Below are positions 25,083 through 35,481 of a DNA stretch of 64,000 bases, in pieces. The position numbers and the translations under genes were made by a program. Within the stretch, counting starts at the first letter, position 1. Every line of letters begins with the position of its first letter. Source of the DNA: CAMAUF01 sp046152925 (lineage in GTDB: Bacteria > Chloroflexota > Dehalococcoidia > Tepidiformales > Tepidiformaceae); contig JBJXFX010000032.1 in the NCBI GenBank assembly GCA_046152925.1, positions 51,918 to 115,917 on the forward strand. The letters run 5' to 3'. The notes beneath the pieces are model-generated. The model was given only the letters and a program-made list of their open reading frames with translations. It was not told the origin of the DNA and ran no database searches.

Positions 25083-26132
25083 CTACTCGATGACGAGCTC
25101 CGAGTCGAAGAGCGAGGCCTTGCCCGCCGTGTCGTAGGCGCCGAACCGAATCTTGACCGTGTCGCCCGACTTGTGGGAGCGGAGCACGTCGCAGTAGGTG
25201 CCGACGTTTTCGATGAACTTGCCATCGATGAAGCCAACCGTGTACCCAGACGCGAGCGCGTAGGGCTTCGTCTTCGTTGCGGCGCTGCCCGGCGCGACGG
25301 CCATAATCGCGAGGCCGTCGATGTACGGGAGATCCTCTTCCTGGGCGAGCGTCCGGTTGTTTGTGACGACATCAAGGCCGACGTAGTTCAGGTTCTTGCC
25401 CGCCTTGAGCTTCTCGGCCACGAAGATGGCCTCGTTGATCGAAATCGCGTAGTTCTCCGCCTGCGCGCCGCGGACGCTGTAGGAGTTGATCCCGACGACT
25501 TCGCCGGCCCTGTTGAAGAGCGGTCCGCCGGAATTCCCGGGGTTAATCGGCGCGGTGTGTTGGATGAGATCGTCCTGGCCGCTATCGGTGAAGCGTGCCT
25601 TTGTGCGGCTGGCGATGCCTTCGGTCACGACAAGGCCGCTTCCGCCGGAGGTCCCGGCCGTGCCTGGGAACCCGACTGCGACGACCGCCGTCCCAGCTTC
25701 CACCTTCCCGCTGTCTCCGATCTTCACGGGCTTGAAGGCGCCGCGTTCGACGGCGAGGAGCGCGACATCGTCGCAAGGGGAGAGGGCGACGATTCGGGCC
25801 GGGTAGCTCCTCCCTTTATCCGCTGGGTCGACTACCTTGATGGTCGCGGCCCCGAGGACGACGTGCGCGTTGGTCAGGATCTGCTTGTCGTTTTCCCAAA
25901 CGATCCCGGTCCCACCGCCGTCCCCATCGGCCGAGCTCACGAGGATTTCGACGATCGACGGTTTATTGGCGTCGACGATTTCTTGGAGCGTGGGGGTCTT
26001 GGACGCGGATGCTGAGGCAGAAACCGATGCGGAGGCGGTAGTGCTCGGCGCCTCCGCATCGTCCCCACCCCCGCCGCACCCCACCAGGACGGCTCCTCCC
26101 AGGAGGGCCATCAACAGCCCAAATCGTACCAT
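25083..26132 (-). CDS. Trypsin-like serine protease lipoprotein with PDZ-like domain (HtrA/DegP-type)
   Basis: This is a 349-residue exported protease. It has a type II signal peptide with lipobox LVGC (Cys19), then a low-complexity Ser-Ala linker. The chymotrypsin-fold domain has the catalytic triad His in LTNAHVV, Asp in SPCDDVALLAV and Ser in NPGNSGGPL. A PDZ-like domain follows (about residues 250-340: IDGLAIMAVAPGSAA, then IDGKFIENVGTYCDVLRSH). It probably performs envelope protein quality control. The ATG at 26132 has GGGAGG upstream. It is monocistronic. Confidence 0.92.
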   Translation of the reverse strand: MVRFGLLMALLGGAVLVGCGGGGDDAEAPSTTASASVSASASASKTPTLQEIVDANKPSIVEILVSSADGDGGGTGIVWENDKQILTNAHVVLGAATIKVVDPADKGRSYPARIVALSPCDDVALLAVERGAFKPVKIGDSGKVEAGTAVVAVGFPGTAGTSGGSGLVVTEGIASRTKARFTDSGQDDLIQHTAPINPGNSGGPLFNRAGEVVGINSYSVRGAQAENYAISINEAIFVAEKLKAGKNLNYVGLDVVTNNRTLAQEEDLPYIDGLAIMAVAPGSAATKTKPYALASGYTVGFIDGKFIENVGTYCDVLRSHKSGDTVKIRFGAYDTAGKASLFDSELVIE

Positions 26133-26277
26133 CGCTCCCCACCTCCCTGACGCCGGGCGTGCGAATCGCTCCGGCCTGTGGTTTGCGCAATCTAGCATGC
26201 AAGGATTGGCGGCGACAGGTGTAGCCAGCTTCGGTTAGCGGACGCCGCGTGAAGGACCCGGGTTACGCCGGACAGGG

Positions 26278-26283
26278 TACACT
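26278..26283 (+). promoter_or_regulatory. -10 box of a leaderless-type promoter (TACACT)
   Basis: TACACT ends six bases before the ATG at 26290, and no Shine-Dalgarno is present. Confidence 0.5.
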
Positions 26284-26289
26284 TTCTCC

Positions 26290-26877
26290 ATGGCAGGCCT
26301 CGCCCGTCTCCCGAAGCCCGCGCCAGCGCTCCGCCGTACAAGGCGCCCGTTCACCCCTCAGGAATTCCTCGACCTTGATGATGCCGCCGGCTGGGAGATG
26401 CTCGACGACGGGACGCTGGAGGAACGCCCGATGAGCGTGAAGTCAGGCTGGGTCACGAACCGTGTGGTGTTCACCCTGATGGCCGCGCCGGGCACGCAAA
26501 CTCGCGGTGTGGTCATCAGCGATACAGGCCTCCAGATCTTCCCCGACCGCCCTAGCCGCATCCCAAGGGCCGACTGCGGCTTCATATCCTTCCACCGCCT
26601 CGATGGCGGCGAGGACGATGGCTTCCTCCGGCGTGTCCCGGAGCTTCTGGTGGAGGTTGTCTCGCCGGGTGACCGGTTCGAGAGGTTGGAAGGGAAAGTC
26701 GCCGAATACCTCGCAGCTGGGGTCAGCACAGTTTGGGTCGTGCGCCCGCTGACGAGATCGGTTGATGTCTGCCGTTCCGATGGCACGGTCATCCACCTCG
26801 CGGGAAGCGACGTGATCGGCGGCGATAGCTTCCTTCCCGATTTCCGGACTCCGGTGAGCGCGTTCTTCCCTGAGTAA
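26290..26877 (+). CDS. Uma2-family putative restriction endonuclease (DUF820)
   Basis: This is a 195-residue PD-(D/E)XK-fold protein of the Uma2 family, which is often multicopy in Cyanobacteria and Chloroflexota. The first acidic residue is in RADCGFISFHR. The core is PELLVEVVSPGDRFERLEGK, with Glu and Lys as active-site candidates, then EYLAAGVSTVWVVRP. The N-terminal EFLDLDD...WEMLDDGTLEERP is typical. The role is unproven; some members are thought to derive from mobile-element nucleases. It stands alone, convergent with hemC. Confidence 0.87.
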   Translation: MAGLARLPKPAPALRRTRRPFTPQEFLDLDDAAGWEMLDDGTLEERPMSVKSGWVTNRVVFTLMAAPGTQTRGVVISDTGLQIFPDRPSRIPRADCGFISFHRLDGGEDDGFLRRVPELLVEVVSPGDRFERLEGKVAEYLAAGVSTVWVVRPLTRSVDVCRSDGTVIHLAGSDVIGGDSFLPDFRTPVSAFFPE

Positions 26878-26926
26878 GCTGGCTCGGCCGTTCCAAAATG
26901 GCGGCGGGATGAACTTCCGATAGGGG

Positions 26927-27847
26927 TCACGCCGGGCCGGCTTCGCGGCTCCGCGTTGTCGTGGCGCCAGCGGAACGAGCGAGGAGCTCCCCGGCGAGGG
27001 CCCGGCCGAGGCCAGCCGCCGTTTCAGGCGCGCCCGCCATCTTGGACCGCAGGATAGCGCCGGCATCGGTCGCGACGAACCCGTGCAGTTTCAGCGTCGA
27101 GCCGAAGTGCTCGGCATAGGCCCCGGCAGGGAAGCGGCAGCCAGCTTCGAGCGCCGCAAGAAACGAGCGCTCGGCGGTGACCTCCTCGCGGACTGGTCGA
27201 TTGTCGATCCGGGCGAGCAGCGCCCGAAGCTCGCGGTCGGCGGCCCGGCACTCGATGGCCAACGCGCCCTGGGCCGGCGCTGGCAGCATGTCGTAGACCG
27301 AGAACACCTCAGTCGCGCGCGCTTCGAGGCCGAGGCGGCGCAGCCCGGCGAGGGCGAGGACCACGGCGTCGTACTCGAAGGCGTCGACCTTCGCGATCCG
27401 GGTATCGACGTTGCCGCGAATCGGCCGCACGTCGAGGTCGGGCCGGCTTGCACGCAGTTGGACTTCGCGGCGCGGGCTTCCCGTCCCGACGACCGACCCG
27501 CGGGCCAGCTGGCGCAGGGTGGAGCGGCCGTCACGCGTCACGAGGGCGTCCCGCGGGTCTTCCCGGAAGGGCACAGCGGCGATGACGAGGCCCTCGGGGC
27601 GCCGGGTCGGCAGGTCCTTGTAGCTGTGGACGGCGATGTCTGCCTCGCCCGCCTGGAGCGCATCCTGGAGCGCCGTCGTGAACCAGCCAGTGCCAGCGAC
27701 GGTCGCAGACTGGTCGCGGTCGCCGCTCGTCGTAACGATCACGGCTGTGACTTCGGCCTCGGGGACGATCGCCCGCAGCTTGTCTGCGACGAGATCGGTC
27801 TGGGCGAGCGCCAATCGGCTGCCTCGGGTCGCGACCCGGATGATCAC
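26927..27847 (-). CDS. hemC: Hydroxymethylbilane synthase (porphobilinogen deaminase)
   Basis: This is a 306-residue enzyme that joins four porphobilinogens into hydroxymethylbilane. The N-terminus has RVATRGSRLALAQT, then HSYKDLP, GTGSPRREVQLRA and RGNVDTRIAK. The dipyrromethane-attachment cysteine is in LEAGCRFPAGAYAE, where most homologues have GGCQ-P. The GTG start at 27847 overlaps the hemL TGA as GTGA, so it is translationally coupled. The open frame extends far upstream but lies inside hemL. It is the last gene of the leftward tetrapyrrole operon. Confidence 0.96.
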   Translation of the reverse strand: MIIRVATRGSRLALAQTDLVADKLRAIVPEAEVTAVIVTTSGDRDQSATVAGTGWFTTALQDALQAGEADIAVHSYKDLPTRRPEGLVIAAVPFREDPRDALVTRDGRSTLRQLARGSVVGTGSPRREVQLRASRPDLDVRPIRGNVDTRIAKVDAFEYDAVVLALAGLRRLGLEARATEVFSVYDMLPAPAQGALAIECRAADRELRALLARIDNRPVREEVTAERSFLAALEAGCRFPAGAYAEHFGSTLKLHGFVATDAGAILRSKMAGAPETAAGLGRALAGELLARSAGATTTRSREAGPA

Positions 27848-29127
27848 GTCAGCCCGCCATCCACGACTTCGCGAAGCGACTCGTGGAGTGCGCGGGCGGT
27901 CGCATCGACCTGGTCTTCGCTGTGCGCGGCGGAGACGAACCAGACTTCGTATTGCGAGGGGGGGAGCATCACACCGCGGCGGAGCATGGCCGCGTGGAAG
28001 GCGCCAAACGCCTTCGTGTTCGATTCGCGGGCTTCGGCGAAATCGGACGGCGGCTCGGGCCGGAAAAAGAGCGTCAGCATCGACCCGCGGCGGACGATGC
28101 AGGCAGGGGCGTTGGCGCGGCGGATCGCCGCGTTCGTTGCGTTTTCGAGGTGGGCGGCGAGCGCCTCCACCCGCTGGTACACCCGGCCATCTTCGAGCGC
28201 TGCAAGTGCGGCGGAGCCAGCGGCCATCACGAGTGGGTTCCCGGCCAGCGTGCCGGCTTGGTAGACAGGCCCAACCGGCGCCAGCAGGTCCATGAACTCC
28301 ACCGCGCCGCCGATGGCGCCGATCGGCAAGCCGCCGCCGATAACCTTGCCGAGACACACGATGTCGGGGTTGGTGATGACCTCCGAGAGTCCATAGCGGA
28401 GGCGGAACCCGGTGATCACCTCGTCTGCGATGAGGAGCGCGCCCGTCGCACGCCGGAACTCCTCCAGCGCGCGGATGAATCGCTCAGTCGGCATCACGAG
28501 GCCCATGTTGCCGGCCACAGGCTCGACGATGACCGCGGCGGTGCGATCGCCGGCCATCTGCGCCCAGGCTGCGAGCGCCGCGGGGTTGTTATAGGGCAGC
28601 ACTGCCGTTTCCTTGGCGATCCCCGAAGGCACTCCTGCCGAGTCGCTCAGGCCCAGGGTGGCGACGCCGCTGCCGGCCTTCACGAGCAGGCCGTCGCTGT
28701 GGCCGTGGTAACACCCGTCGAATTTGACCACGAGGTCGCGTCCGGTCGCCGCACGCGCGAGGCGGATGGCGGTCATCGTCGCCTCGGTCCCGGAGTTCAC
28801 AAAGCGGAGCCGTTCGAGGCCCGTCGCGGCATGGATCCGGCGGCCGAGGTCGACTTCGCCGGGTGTGAGCGCGCCGAAGGCGGTCCCGTCGCCCGCCGCA
28901 CGGCGGATCGCCTCCACCACTGGTGCTGGCGCATGCCCGAGGATGAGCGGCCCGAAGGCGCCGATGTAGTCGATGTAGCGCCGTTCTTCGGCATCGACGA
29001 GGTAGGCGCCTTCGCCCCGGACGATCGGTATGGGCGTCCCGCCGACCGAGCGAAACGAGCGCACGGGGCTGCTCACGCCGCCGGGGAAGAGCCGGCCAGC
29101 CGCCTCGCGGATTGCCTCGTTACTCAT
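27844..29127 (-). CDS. hemL: Glutamate-1-semialdehyde 2,1-aminomutase
   Basis: This is a 427-residue PLP enzyme that makes 5-aminolevulinate in the C5 pathway. Visible marks are LFPGGVSSPVRSFRSVGG, NSGTEATMTAIRLARA, the FDGCYHGHSD region, ADEVITGFR, and the PLP lysine in CLGKVIGGGLPIGA. Glutamyl-tRNA reductase (hemA), which makes its substrate, is not in this window. Its first bases overlap the end of the Fe-S protein gene by 8 bp. Confidence 0.97.
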   Translation of the reverse strand: MSNEAIREAAGRLFPGGVSSPVRSFRSVGGTPIPIVRGEGAYLVDAEERRYIDYIGAFGPLILGHAPAPVVEAIRRAAGDGTAFGALTPGEVDLGRRIHAATGLERLRFVNSGTEATMTAIRLARAATGRDLVVKFDGCYHGHSDGLLVKAGSGVATLGLSDSAGVPSGIAKETAVLPYNNPAALAAWAQMAGDRTAAVIVEPVAGNMGLVMPTERFIRALEEFRRATGALLIADEVITGFRLRYGLSEVITNPDIVCLGKVIGGGLPIGAIGGAVEFMDLLAPVGPVYQAGTLAGNPLVMAAGSAALAALEDGRVYQRVEALAAHLENATNAAIRRANAPACIVRRGSMLTLFFRPEPPSDFAEARESNTKAFGAFHAAMLRRGVMLPPSQYEVWFVSAAHSEDQVDATARALHESLREVVDGGLT

Positions 29128-29764
29128 GGCCGCTGGTCCTCCGGGCGAGGTAGGCCTCGCGGAATGGGTTGCCGGGCTGGTCGAACGCCCCGAGTGGCGC
29201 CGTTGGGTCGACCGGCGAAGGCGATGGCATGCCAGTTTGCCAAAGCGCGGCTTCGCGGCAGAGCCCTACGAGCATGCTACATGCCTCGGGGCATGGGATC
29301 TGGCCCATGCCAGCGATTCGCCCCGCCCAGACGGGTGCGCGGACACAGGCGCCGCAGAGCGTCGTGGTCGCCAGCGCGCGGCCGGCCTCCTCGAGCGCCC
29401 CCGCGACGGCGTAGCGGCCCGATTGCCGCTCCAGCACCAGGCCGAGCGGGACGGTGCGCAAGCTCAGGCCTTCGTGGCTCGAGAGGTGGTCGAGCGCGAG
29501 GGGGTAGACGGCCTCGACGATGGCATCCGCTTCCGCGAGCGTGCTGCAGCTGGCGCGCCAGCCACCGGGCAGCCCGCGAAGGCCGGAGAATGGCCGGTAG
29601 CGACCGTGTCCATCGAGCCGGACAAGTGCCCGGATCGCCACGGGGTCAGGGTCGATTTCGCGGGCGGCGCCGGGTCCCGGAGGCCCTTCGACCAGGACGC
29701 GATCATCGAAGTAGCTCAGGGTGAGCTCACCGATCAGGGCCGTGGCAAGCGGTACTTCTGTCAT
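29120..29764 (-). CDS. Cys-rich Fe-S protein resembling the C-terminal part of DR2241-type chelatases
   Basis: This is a 214-residue protein with no enzymatic signature. The C-terminal half has a cysteine set C-x2-C then C-x3-C (LCGACVRAP...IPCPEACSML) that could hold an Fe-S cluster, plus single cysteines nearby (ASCSTL, GLCREA). It resembles the 4Fe-4S domain fused to CbiX-type chelatase in Deinococcus DR2241, from memory of that domain family. ATG at 29764 overlaps the TGA of the CbiX-type chelatase gene as ATGA, so the two domains that are fused elsewhere would here be separate coupled genes. It may help chelatase or siroheme/heme synthesis. Confidence 0.65.
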   Translation of the reverse strand: MTEVPLATALIGELTLSYFDDRVLVEGPPGPGAAREIDPDPVAIRALVRLDGHGRYRPFSGLRGLPGGWRASCSTLAEADAIVEAVYPLALDHLSSHEGLSLRTVPLGLVLERQSGRYAVAGALEEAGRALATTTLCGACVRAPVWAGRIAGMGQIPCPEACSMLVGLCREAALWQTGMPSPSPVDPTAPLGAFDQPGNPFREAYLARRTSGHE

Positions 29765-30474
29765 CCGGCGGCCTCCAGGACGGCTTCGACCATGTCTGAG
29801 AGCTCGCCCACCGGCGTTGTGAGCCATACGGAGTCCACGCCGGCGTTTCGCAAGTCCGCCGGGATCGTTGTCCCGACGTGCCAGCCCGCCGCGAGAAAGA
29901 ACGGCACGACGACTACGGGCCCGCCGATGGCCCTGGCGACCTCGACGAGCTCGGGTTGTTGGTCGATGAACGCCGCCTCGACGCGGCGCGCGGTGTCGAG
30001 CGCCCGGACCCGTTCGACGACGGAGGCGAGGTTCGCCGCGGCCCCGCCGTGGCGGTCCGTCCCGTGGCCGAGCACGATGAGGGTCGCCGTGGGAGGGTGC
30101 CCGGAGTCTCTTGCAACCGCCCCAACGATGCGTGCCATCGCTGGCGCTGTGCCGATGGGAGGGAGGACCGTCACCGGCGGCCCGGCGGGGCTACGCGCGG
30201 CGATGGCGGGCGCCAGCTCGCGCGGGAGGACCTCGGTCGTGAAGTAGCCGGGCGCGAGAAAGAGCGGGAGGACGCGGACGGCGTGGGCATCGAGGCCGTC
30301 GAGCGCCCGGGCGAACGACGGCTCCTCCTTCCAGAACGCAGCCCGCACGGCGGCGAAGCGTCCGGCGCGCCGCACGGCGTTCGCCAGACGCCAGGCGGGT
30401 TCACTCGCCCCGGGGTCGAGGTGGGAGCCGTGGGCCGCGAGCACGAGGGCTGTGGGCGAAGCTTTTGGAGGCAT
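29761..30474 (-). CDS. cbiX: Sirohydrochlorin chelatase (CbiX/SirB family, two-domain)
   Basis: This 237-residue class II chelatase inserts Fe2+ (or Co2+) into sirohydrochlorin. It has two similar halves, beginning VLAAHGSHLD (metal-binding His) and TLIVLGHGTDRHG, each followed by a FFLA-type segment (PLFLAPGYFTTEVLP, VPFFLAAGWHVGTTIP), as in the long CbiX form. It starts directly after the TAG of the precorrin-2 dehydrogenase gene (TAGATG). Its neighbours and the nearby sulfite reductase favour iron and siroheme, but cobalt for cobalamin cannot be excluded. Confidence 0.88.
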   Translation of the reverse strand: MPPKASPTALVLAAHGSHLDPGASEPAWRLANAVRRAGRFAAVRAAFWKEEPSFARALDGLDAHAVRVLPLFLAPGYFTTEVLPRELAPAIAARSPAGPPVTVLPPIGTAPAMARIVGAVARDSGHPPTATLIVLGHGTDRHGGAAANLASVVERVRALDTARRVEAAFIDQQPELVEVARAIGGPVVVVPFFLAAGWHVGTTIPADLRNAGVDSVWLTTPVGELSDMVEAVLEAAG

Positions 30475-30992
30475 CTAGCCCTGCTGCCTCGCGCGCCGTC
30501 GTTCGTCGCGCTGTTCGCGTTCCTGGCGGACGAGCCCGGCGATCCGCCCCCACGACGGGCCGAGGCTCGCAATGATCCGCTCCCGGACCTCCCGAGCGAG
30601 GCTCGGCGACGCGCCGCCGGTCGAAACGGCGATCGTGAGGTCGCCCTCACGGATGGTGGCTGGCGTGAAGAAGGTCGACTCCTCCTGAGCGTCGGCCACG
30701 AGGACCGGCAGGCGACGCGCCCGTGCGAGCCGGCCGACATCCTCGTTCACGGCCCGGTCATTGGTGCATGCGAGGACGAGCGCGAACCGGCGCAGGTCCA
30801 GGTGATCGGGGGAGAACGGCCCCTCGATCACGGTCACGAACGGGAGCTGGCGGACCGCGGGGTCGACTTCAGGCGCAACGACGGTGATTTCGAACTCGCC
30901 TTCGGCCAGATTCCTGGCCTTGCGGAGGGCGATTGCGCCCCCGCCGACGATCAGGGCCGGCCCGGCGCTGGGCAGGATCTCGACGATGACGC

Positions 30993-30996
<4 letters not shown>
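30475..30996 (-). CDS. Precorrin-2 dehydrogenase (SirC / Met8-type)
   Basis: This 173-residue NAD-dependent enzyme oxidises precorrin-2 to sirohydrochlorin. The nucleotide-binding loop is LIVGGGAIALRKA, and the conserved core is ADAQEESTFFTPATIREGD followed by LTIAVSTGGASPSLAR. At 173 residues it is shorter than bifunctional Met8p/CysG (about 220 or more) and matches dehydrogenase-only SirC, which fits a separate chelatase gene next to it. The start overlaps the cobA-hemD TGA as ATGA. Confidence 0.92.
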
Positions 30997-32477
<1,481 letters not shown>

Positions 32478-32484
32478 CTCCACG

Positions 32485-32490
32485 AGGATA
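32485..32490 (-). promoter_or_regulatory. -10 box of a leaderless-type internal promoter (TATCCT)
   Basis: On the minus strand TATCCT ends seven bases before the cobA-hemD ATG, in the 43-bp gap after the NuoG-like gene. It could allow siroheme/heme genes to be transcribed independently of the two Fe-S genes upstream. Confidence 0.45.
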
Positions 32491-32520
32491 GCCGAACTTG
32501 CGCCGCGGAGATGTGGCTCG

Positions 32521-35481
32521 TTAGTGGGTGACGCCCTGTTCGAGGGTCTTCGCTTGTGCGACCCACCGTTCGACTTCGTCGAGGGGCGGGGCATCGTACT
32601 CGAGGCCGGGAGCGACCTCGCCCAGCTTCCGGTGGAGGTTCGCCGGGATGCGGACGCTGAGCTCCTTCACGGTGTCGACGCCGGCGTTTTCCAGGAGGTC
32701 GGACATCGCGAAGTCGACGCCCGGGACGCGCATCAGGTCTGCGCGGTTCGCCCACTCAAGGACATCCTTCGCGGTGACGCCGACCGCAGCCGCGAGCTGC
32801 TTCCGGGCGTCGGCGCTTGCGGCGGCGGCGAGCAGGTCCATCGGCGTGCGGATGCCGTTTGCTTCGAGCGACGCTTCGTAACGCTCGCCGATGCCCACGA
32901 TGTAGATGACCGGGTTGTGTTCGCCAGGAGCCGCGGCCGGAGCGGGGGCAGGAATCGGGTCCGGAGCGGGCACTGGCGCGGGAGCCGCCGCAATCGGGCG
33001 GGGCGCCGGCGCGGGCGATTCGGGAGCCGGGGCTGGAGCGACGGCCGGCAGGCGGCCGCGGCCAGGGACTGTGAGCACGACCGAGGGAGATGCGAACGCC
33101 GCAACGGCGCCGCCCTGGAGCAGCGTCGAGGCGAAAACGGCGCCTTCGGGGACTCGGTCGGTGACGGTGATTTTGGCGCGCAGGGTTGCCCCGGCAGCGG
33201 ATAGCTCGACCTCGTCGCCCGTCCGCAAGCCGAGCTTGCCGGCGTCCTCCTCGGAAACCTGGAAGCGGTCGTAGCGATGGAGTTTTTCGGCTTCGGGGTG
33301 GCGGAGTGCGGCGGCGTCGGCCGCGGTGAAGAGGTCGCGAGCGGCAACCAGCCGAAGGCCTTCGACCGCAGCGGGCGGCGCGACGGCGACCCGGGTGGCC
33401 TTCGGCGAAGGAGGGACATCGAGGCGGACGCCTTCGCCGACGAGGAGGTCGTAGGCCGGGCGATAGGCGTGGTCACGAAGGGCGATGACGCCGAGCGCCT
33501 CATCGGGGCTCGCCGGGAGGTCGATCCCGAGCATCGCGCCCAGGCCGTAGAGGGCGTCGAAGAGCCGCGCGGCGTCGCCTTCGGGCGCCACCGCGGGTTG
33601 GAGCTTCTGGACGCGGAAATCGCCCTGCGTGTAGGTGCCCTCGCTCGCGTAGGCCCGTCCTTCGGCCACCACGACAGTCGCGGCCTTGGCAGATGCGTGC
33701 ATGACGTTGTCGATCACGACGGTGGGGATGCCAGCGAGCTTGGCGGCCGCCCCCGGCAGCGCCATGGTCGGGTCGGTGCGGATGAGGAGCGCGCCGGTGA
33801 TGCCGTCGAGCGGGGCGTCGGAGCCGCTGGCGATGCCTTGGTCGAGCAGGCCGAAGACGTTGACTTCCGGCGGGAGGACGACCAGGTGGTTCGCGGCGTC
33901 GCTTCCGAAAAGTGCGATGGCGATGTTCGCGGCGCCAGCCGTCATCGCCTCGGCCTGGGCCGGGTAGAGTGGGTTCGGAGCGCAGACCACCATCGTTTCG
34001 CCGGGCTTCGCCTCGCGGAGGATGCGCGTGGCGTCCGCGAGGGCAGCCGAGGGCTTGCCGCTCGCAACCGCTTCAGCGAGTGCGTCGGCCAGGTGGCCCT
34101 CCTCGCCCGCCTTCGGGCGAAGCCATTCGGCGGAGAAGTCGACGAGCTCGCTGCGCAGCGCCCCGATCACGATGAGCTTTGCCCGTTCGCGCACGCAGGC
34201 GTCTTTCAAGCGGACGCCGGCGACGTTGTGGCTCTCTTCGAGGTCGTCGGCGATCACGACGATCGTCTTCGCCTTGGCGATGCGCGTCATCTCGGCCGGC
34301 ATCCGCCAGGTGCCAAAGCGGACATCGAGGGCGTTGCGGATGGCCCGCCAGACGGGGCCGCTGGCGCTGTCGGCTTTGGTCCTGAACGCCTTCTCGGCGA
34401 GCGTTGCGGCGAGGAGGCCCTCTTCGTTGGTCACCGTGCCGCCGAGGAGCACCGCCACGCGGCCCCTCGAAGCTGCCTCGCGCAGGACGCGGGCGGCTTC
34501 CGTGAGGGCGTCGACTCTCGAAGTGGGCACTTGGATGGCCCCACGCCGGACATAATGCTTCGAAAGGCGTTCGCGCGGCTTGAGCGAGTCGTAGTGGTAG
34601 CGGCCGCGCACGCAGATCTGGTCGCCGCTCACCGGGTTGCCCTCGCCAGGCCGGACGATTACGCCGCGCCCGTCGGCCGAGCCGATCGAGAGGGAGCAGC
34701 CAATCGCGCAGGAGTCACAGGTCGTGGTTGTCCAGGTATCAGGCTTGGCAACCCACTTGTTGGGGTGCTCCATCAGGGCTGCGGTCGGGCAGACGTCGAT
34801 GCAGGCGCCAGCGAAGTCACAGTTGGATTCATGAATTGCGCCGCCAGCGCCGAACGCTATCTGCGTATCCCAGCCCCGGCCGGAGAGCGTGATCGCGCCG
34901 GTGTGGCGCTTCTCTTCGCAGGCGCGCTGGCAACGGGTGCAGATGATGCACATCTGCGGGTCGAACTCCATGAACGGGTTCGCGCGGTCGGCCGGTGGCT
35001 GCGGTGACTGGTAGAAGGAGCGCTCTTCGCCCACCCAAGGTTCGTAGCCGGACATCCCGACCATTTCGCAAGTCGCCTGGAGCTCACAACGGTAGTTCTT
35101 CGAGCAGGTCAGGCAGCGGTGCGTGACAACATCGTCGCGCAGGCAAATGTCTCCGGGGTGGCAGTGCTCGCGGCGGTGGCAGGTGAGGCAGCGGTCGCTG
35201 TGGTTCGCCAAGATGAGCGAGAGGACGGCCTTGCGCGCGTCCTTCACCTCGTCGGACGCGGTGGTGACGACCATGTTGTCCTGGACGAGCGTCGTGCAGC
35301 TGAGCTGGAGGCCGGGAGGGCCTTGCACATCGACAAGGCAGGTGCGGCAGCCGGCGTACGGTTTGAGGCCGTCGATATAGCAGAGGTTCGAGGTGTAGAA
35401 GCCGTTCTTCTTCAGCACCTCGACCAGCGGTGCGCCCGCGAGCGCCTCGATCACCTTGCCGTCGACCGTTAGTGTTGCCAT
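32521..35481 (-). CDS. NuoG-like Fe-S/molybdopterin-fold protein with extra Cys motifs and C-terminal DUF4332-type domain
   Basis: This is a 986-residue protein. Residues 1-75 form a 2Fe-2S ferredoxin domain (LCYIDGLKPYAGCRTC...LSC). Next come two tandem C-x2-C-x5-C-x5-C motifs (RCLTCHRREHCHPGDIC and RCLTCSKNYRCELQATC), the first in the position of the NuoG His-Cys cluster. Two 4Fe-4S motifs follow (CIICTRCQRAC, CDFAGACIDVCP), then the CDSCAIGCSL cluster and a molybdopterin-oxidoreductase-like body. A Pro-Ala linker (about 810-854) leads to about 130 residues matching DUF4332 helix-hairpin-helix domains (VGIGERYEASL, RADLMRVPGVDF, LLENAGVDTVKEL). ATG at 35481 follows AAGG; a TTG one codon earlier is the alternative. 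It is probably an electron-input subunit of a complex I or formate-dehydrogenase-like assembly. Confidence 0.8.
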   Translation of the reverse strand: MATLTVDGKVIEALAGAPLVEVLKKNGFYTSNLCYIDGLKPYAGCRTCLVDVQGPPGLQLSCTTLVQDNMVVTTASDEVKDARKAVLSLILANHSDRCLTCHRREHCHPGDICLRDDVVTHRCLTCSKNYRCELQATCEMVGMSGYEPWVGEERSFYQSPQPPADRANPFMEFDPQMCIICTRCQRACEEKRHTGAITLSGRGWDTQIAFGAGGAIHESNCDFAGACIDVCPTAALMEHPNKWVAKPDTWTTTTCDSCAIGCSLSIGSADGRGVIVRPGEGNPVSGDQICVRGRYHYDSLKPRERLSKHYVRRGAIQVPTSRVDALTEAARVLREAASRGRVAVLLGGTVTNEEGLLAATLAEKAFRTKADSASGPVWRAIRNALDVRFGTWRMPAEMTRIAKAKTIVVIADDLEESHNVAGVRLKDACVRERAKLIVIGALRSELVDFSAEWLRPKAGEEGHLADALAEAVASGKPSAALADATRILREAKPGETMVVCAPNPLYPAQAEAMTAGAANIAIALFGSDAANHLVVLPPEVNVFGLLDQGIASGSDAPLDGITGALLIRTDPTMALPGAAAKLAGIPTVVIDNVMHASAKAATVVVAEGRAYASEGTYTQGDFRVQKLQPAVAPEGDAARLFDALYGLGAMLGIDLPASPDEALGVIALRDHAYRPAYDLLVGEGVRLDVPPSPKATRVAVAPPAAVEGLRLVAARDLFTAADAAALRHPEAEKLHRYDRFQVSEEDAGKLGLRTGDEVELSAAGATLRAKITVTDRVPEGAVFASTLLQGGAVAAFASPSVVLTVPGRGRLPAVAPAPAPESPAPAPRPIAAAPAPVPAPDPIPAPAPAAAPGEHNPVIYIVGIGERYEASLEANGIRTPMDLLAAAASADARKQLAAAVGVTAKDVLEWANRADLMRVPGVDFAMSDLLENAGVDTVKELSVRIPANLHRKLGEVAPGLEYDAPPLDEVERWVAQAKTLEQGVTH

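Noticed and set aside
27883..29724. Plus-strand open frame of 613 codons
   Set aside because: Antisense to hemL and the Fe-S protein gene; the composition is that of a shadow frame.
32920..33060. Low-complexity GC stretch resembling short repeats
   Set aside because: It encodes the Pro-Ala linker of the NuoG-like protein; not a CRISPR or DNA repeat element. No CRISPR array is present in the window.
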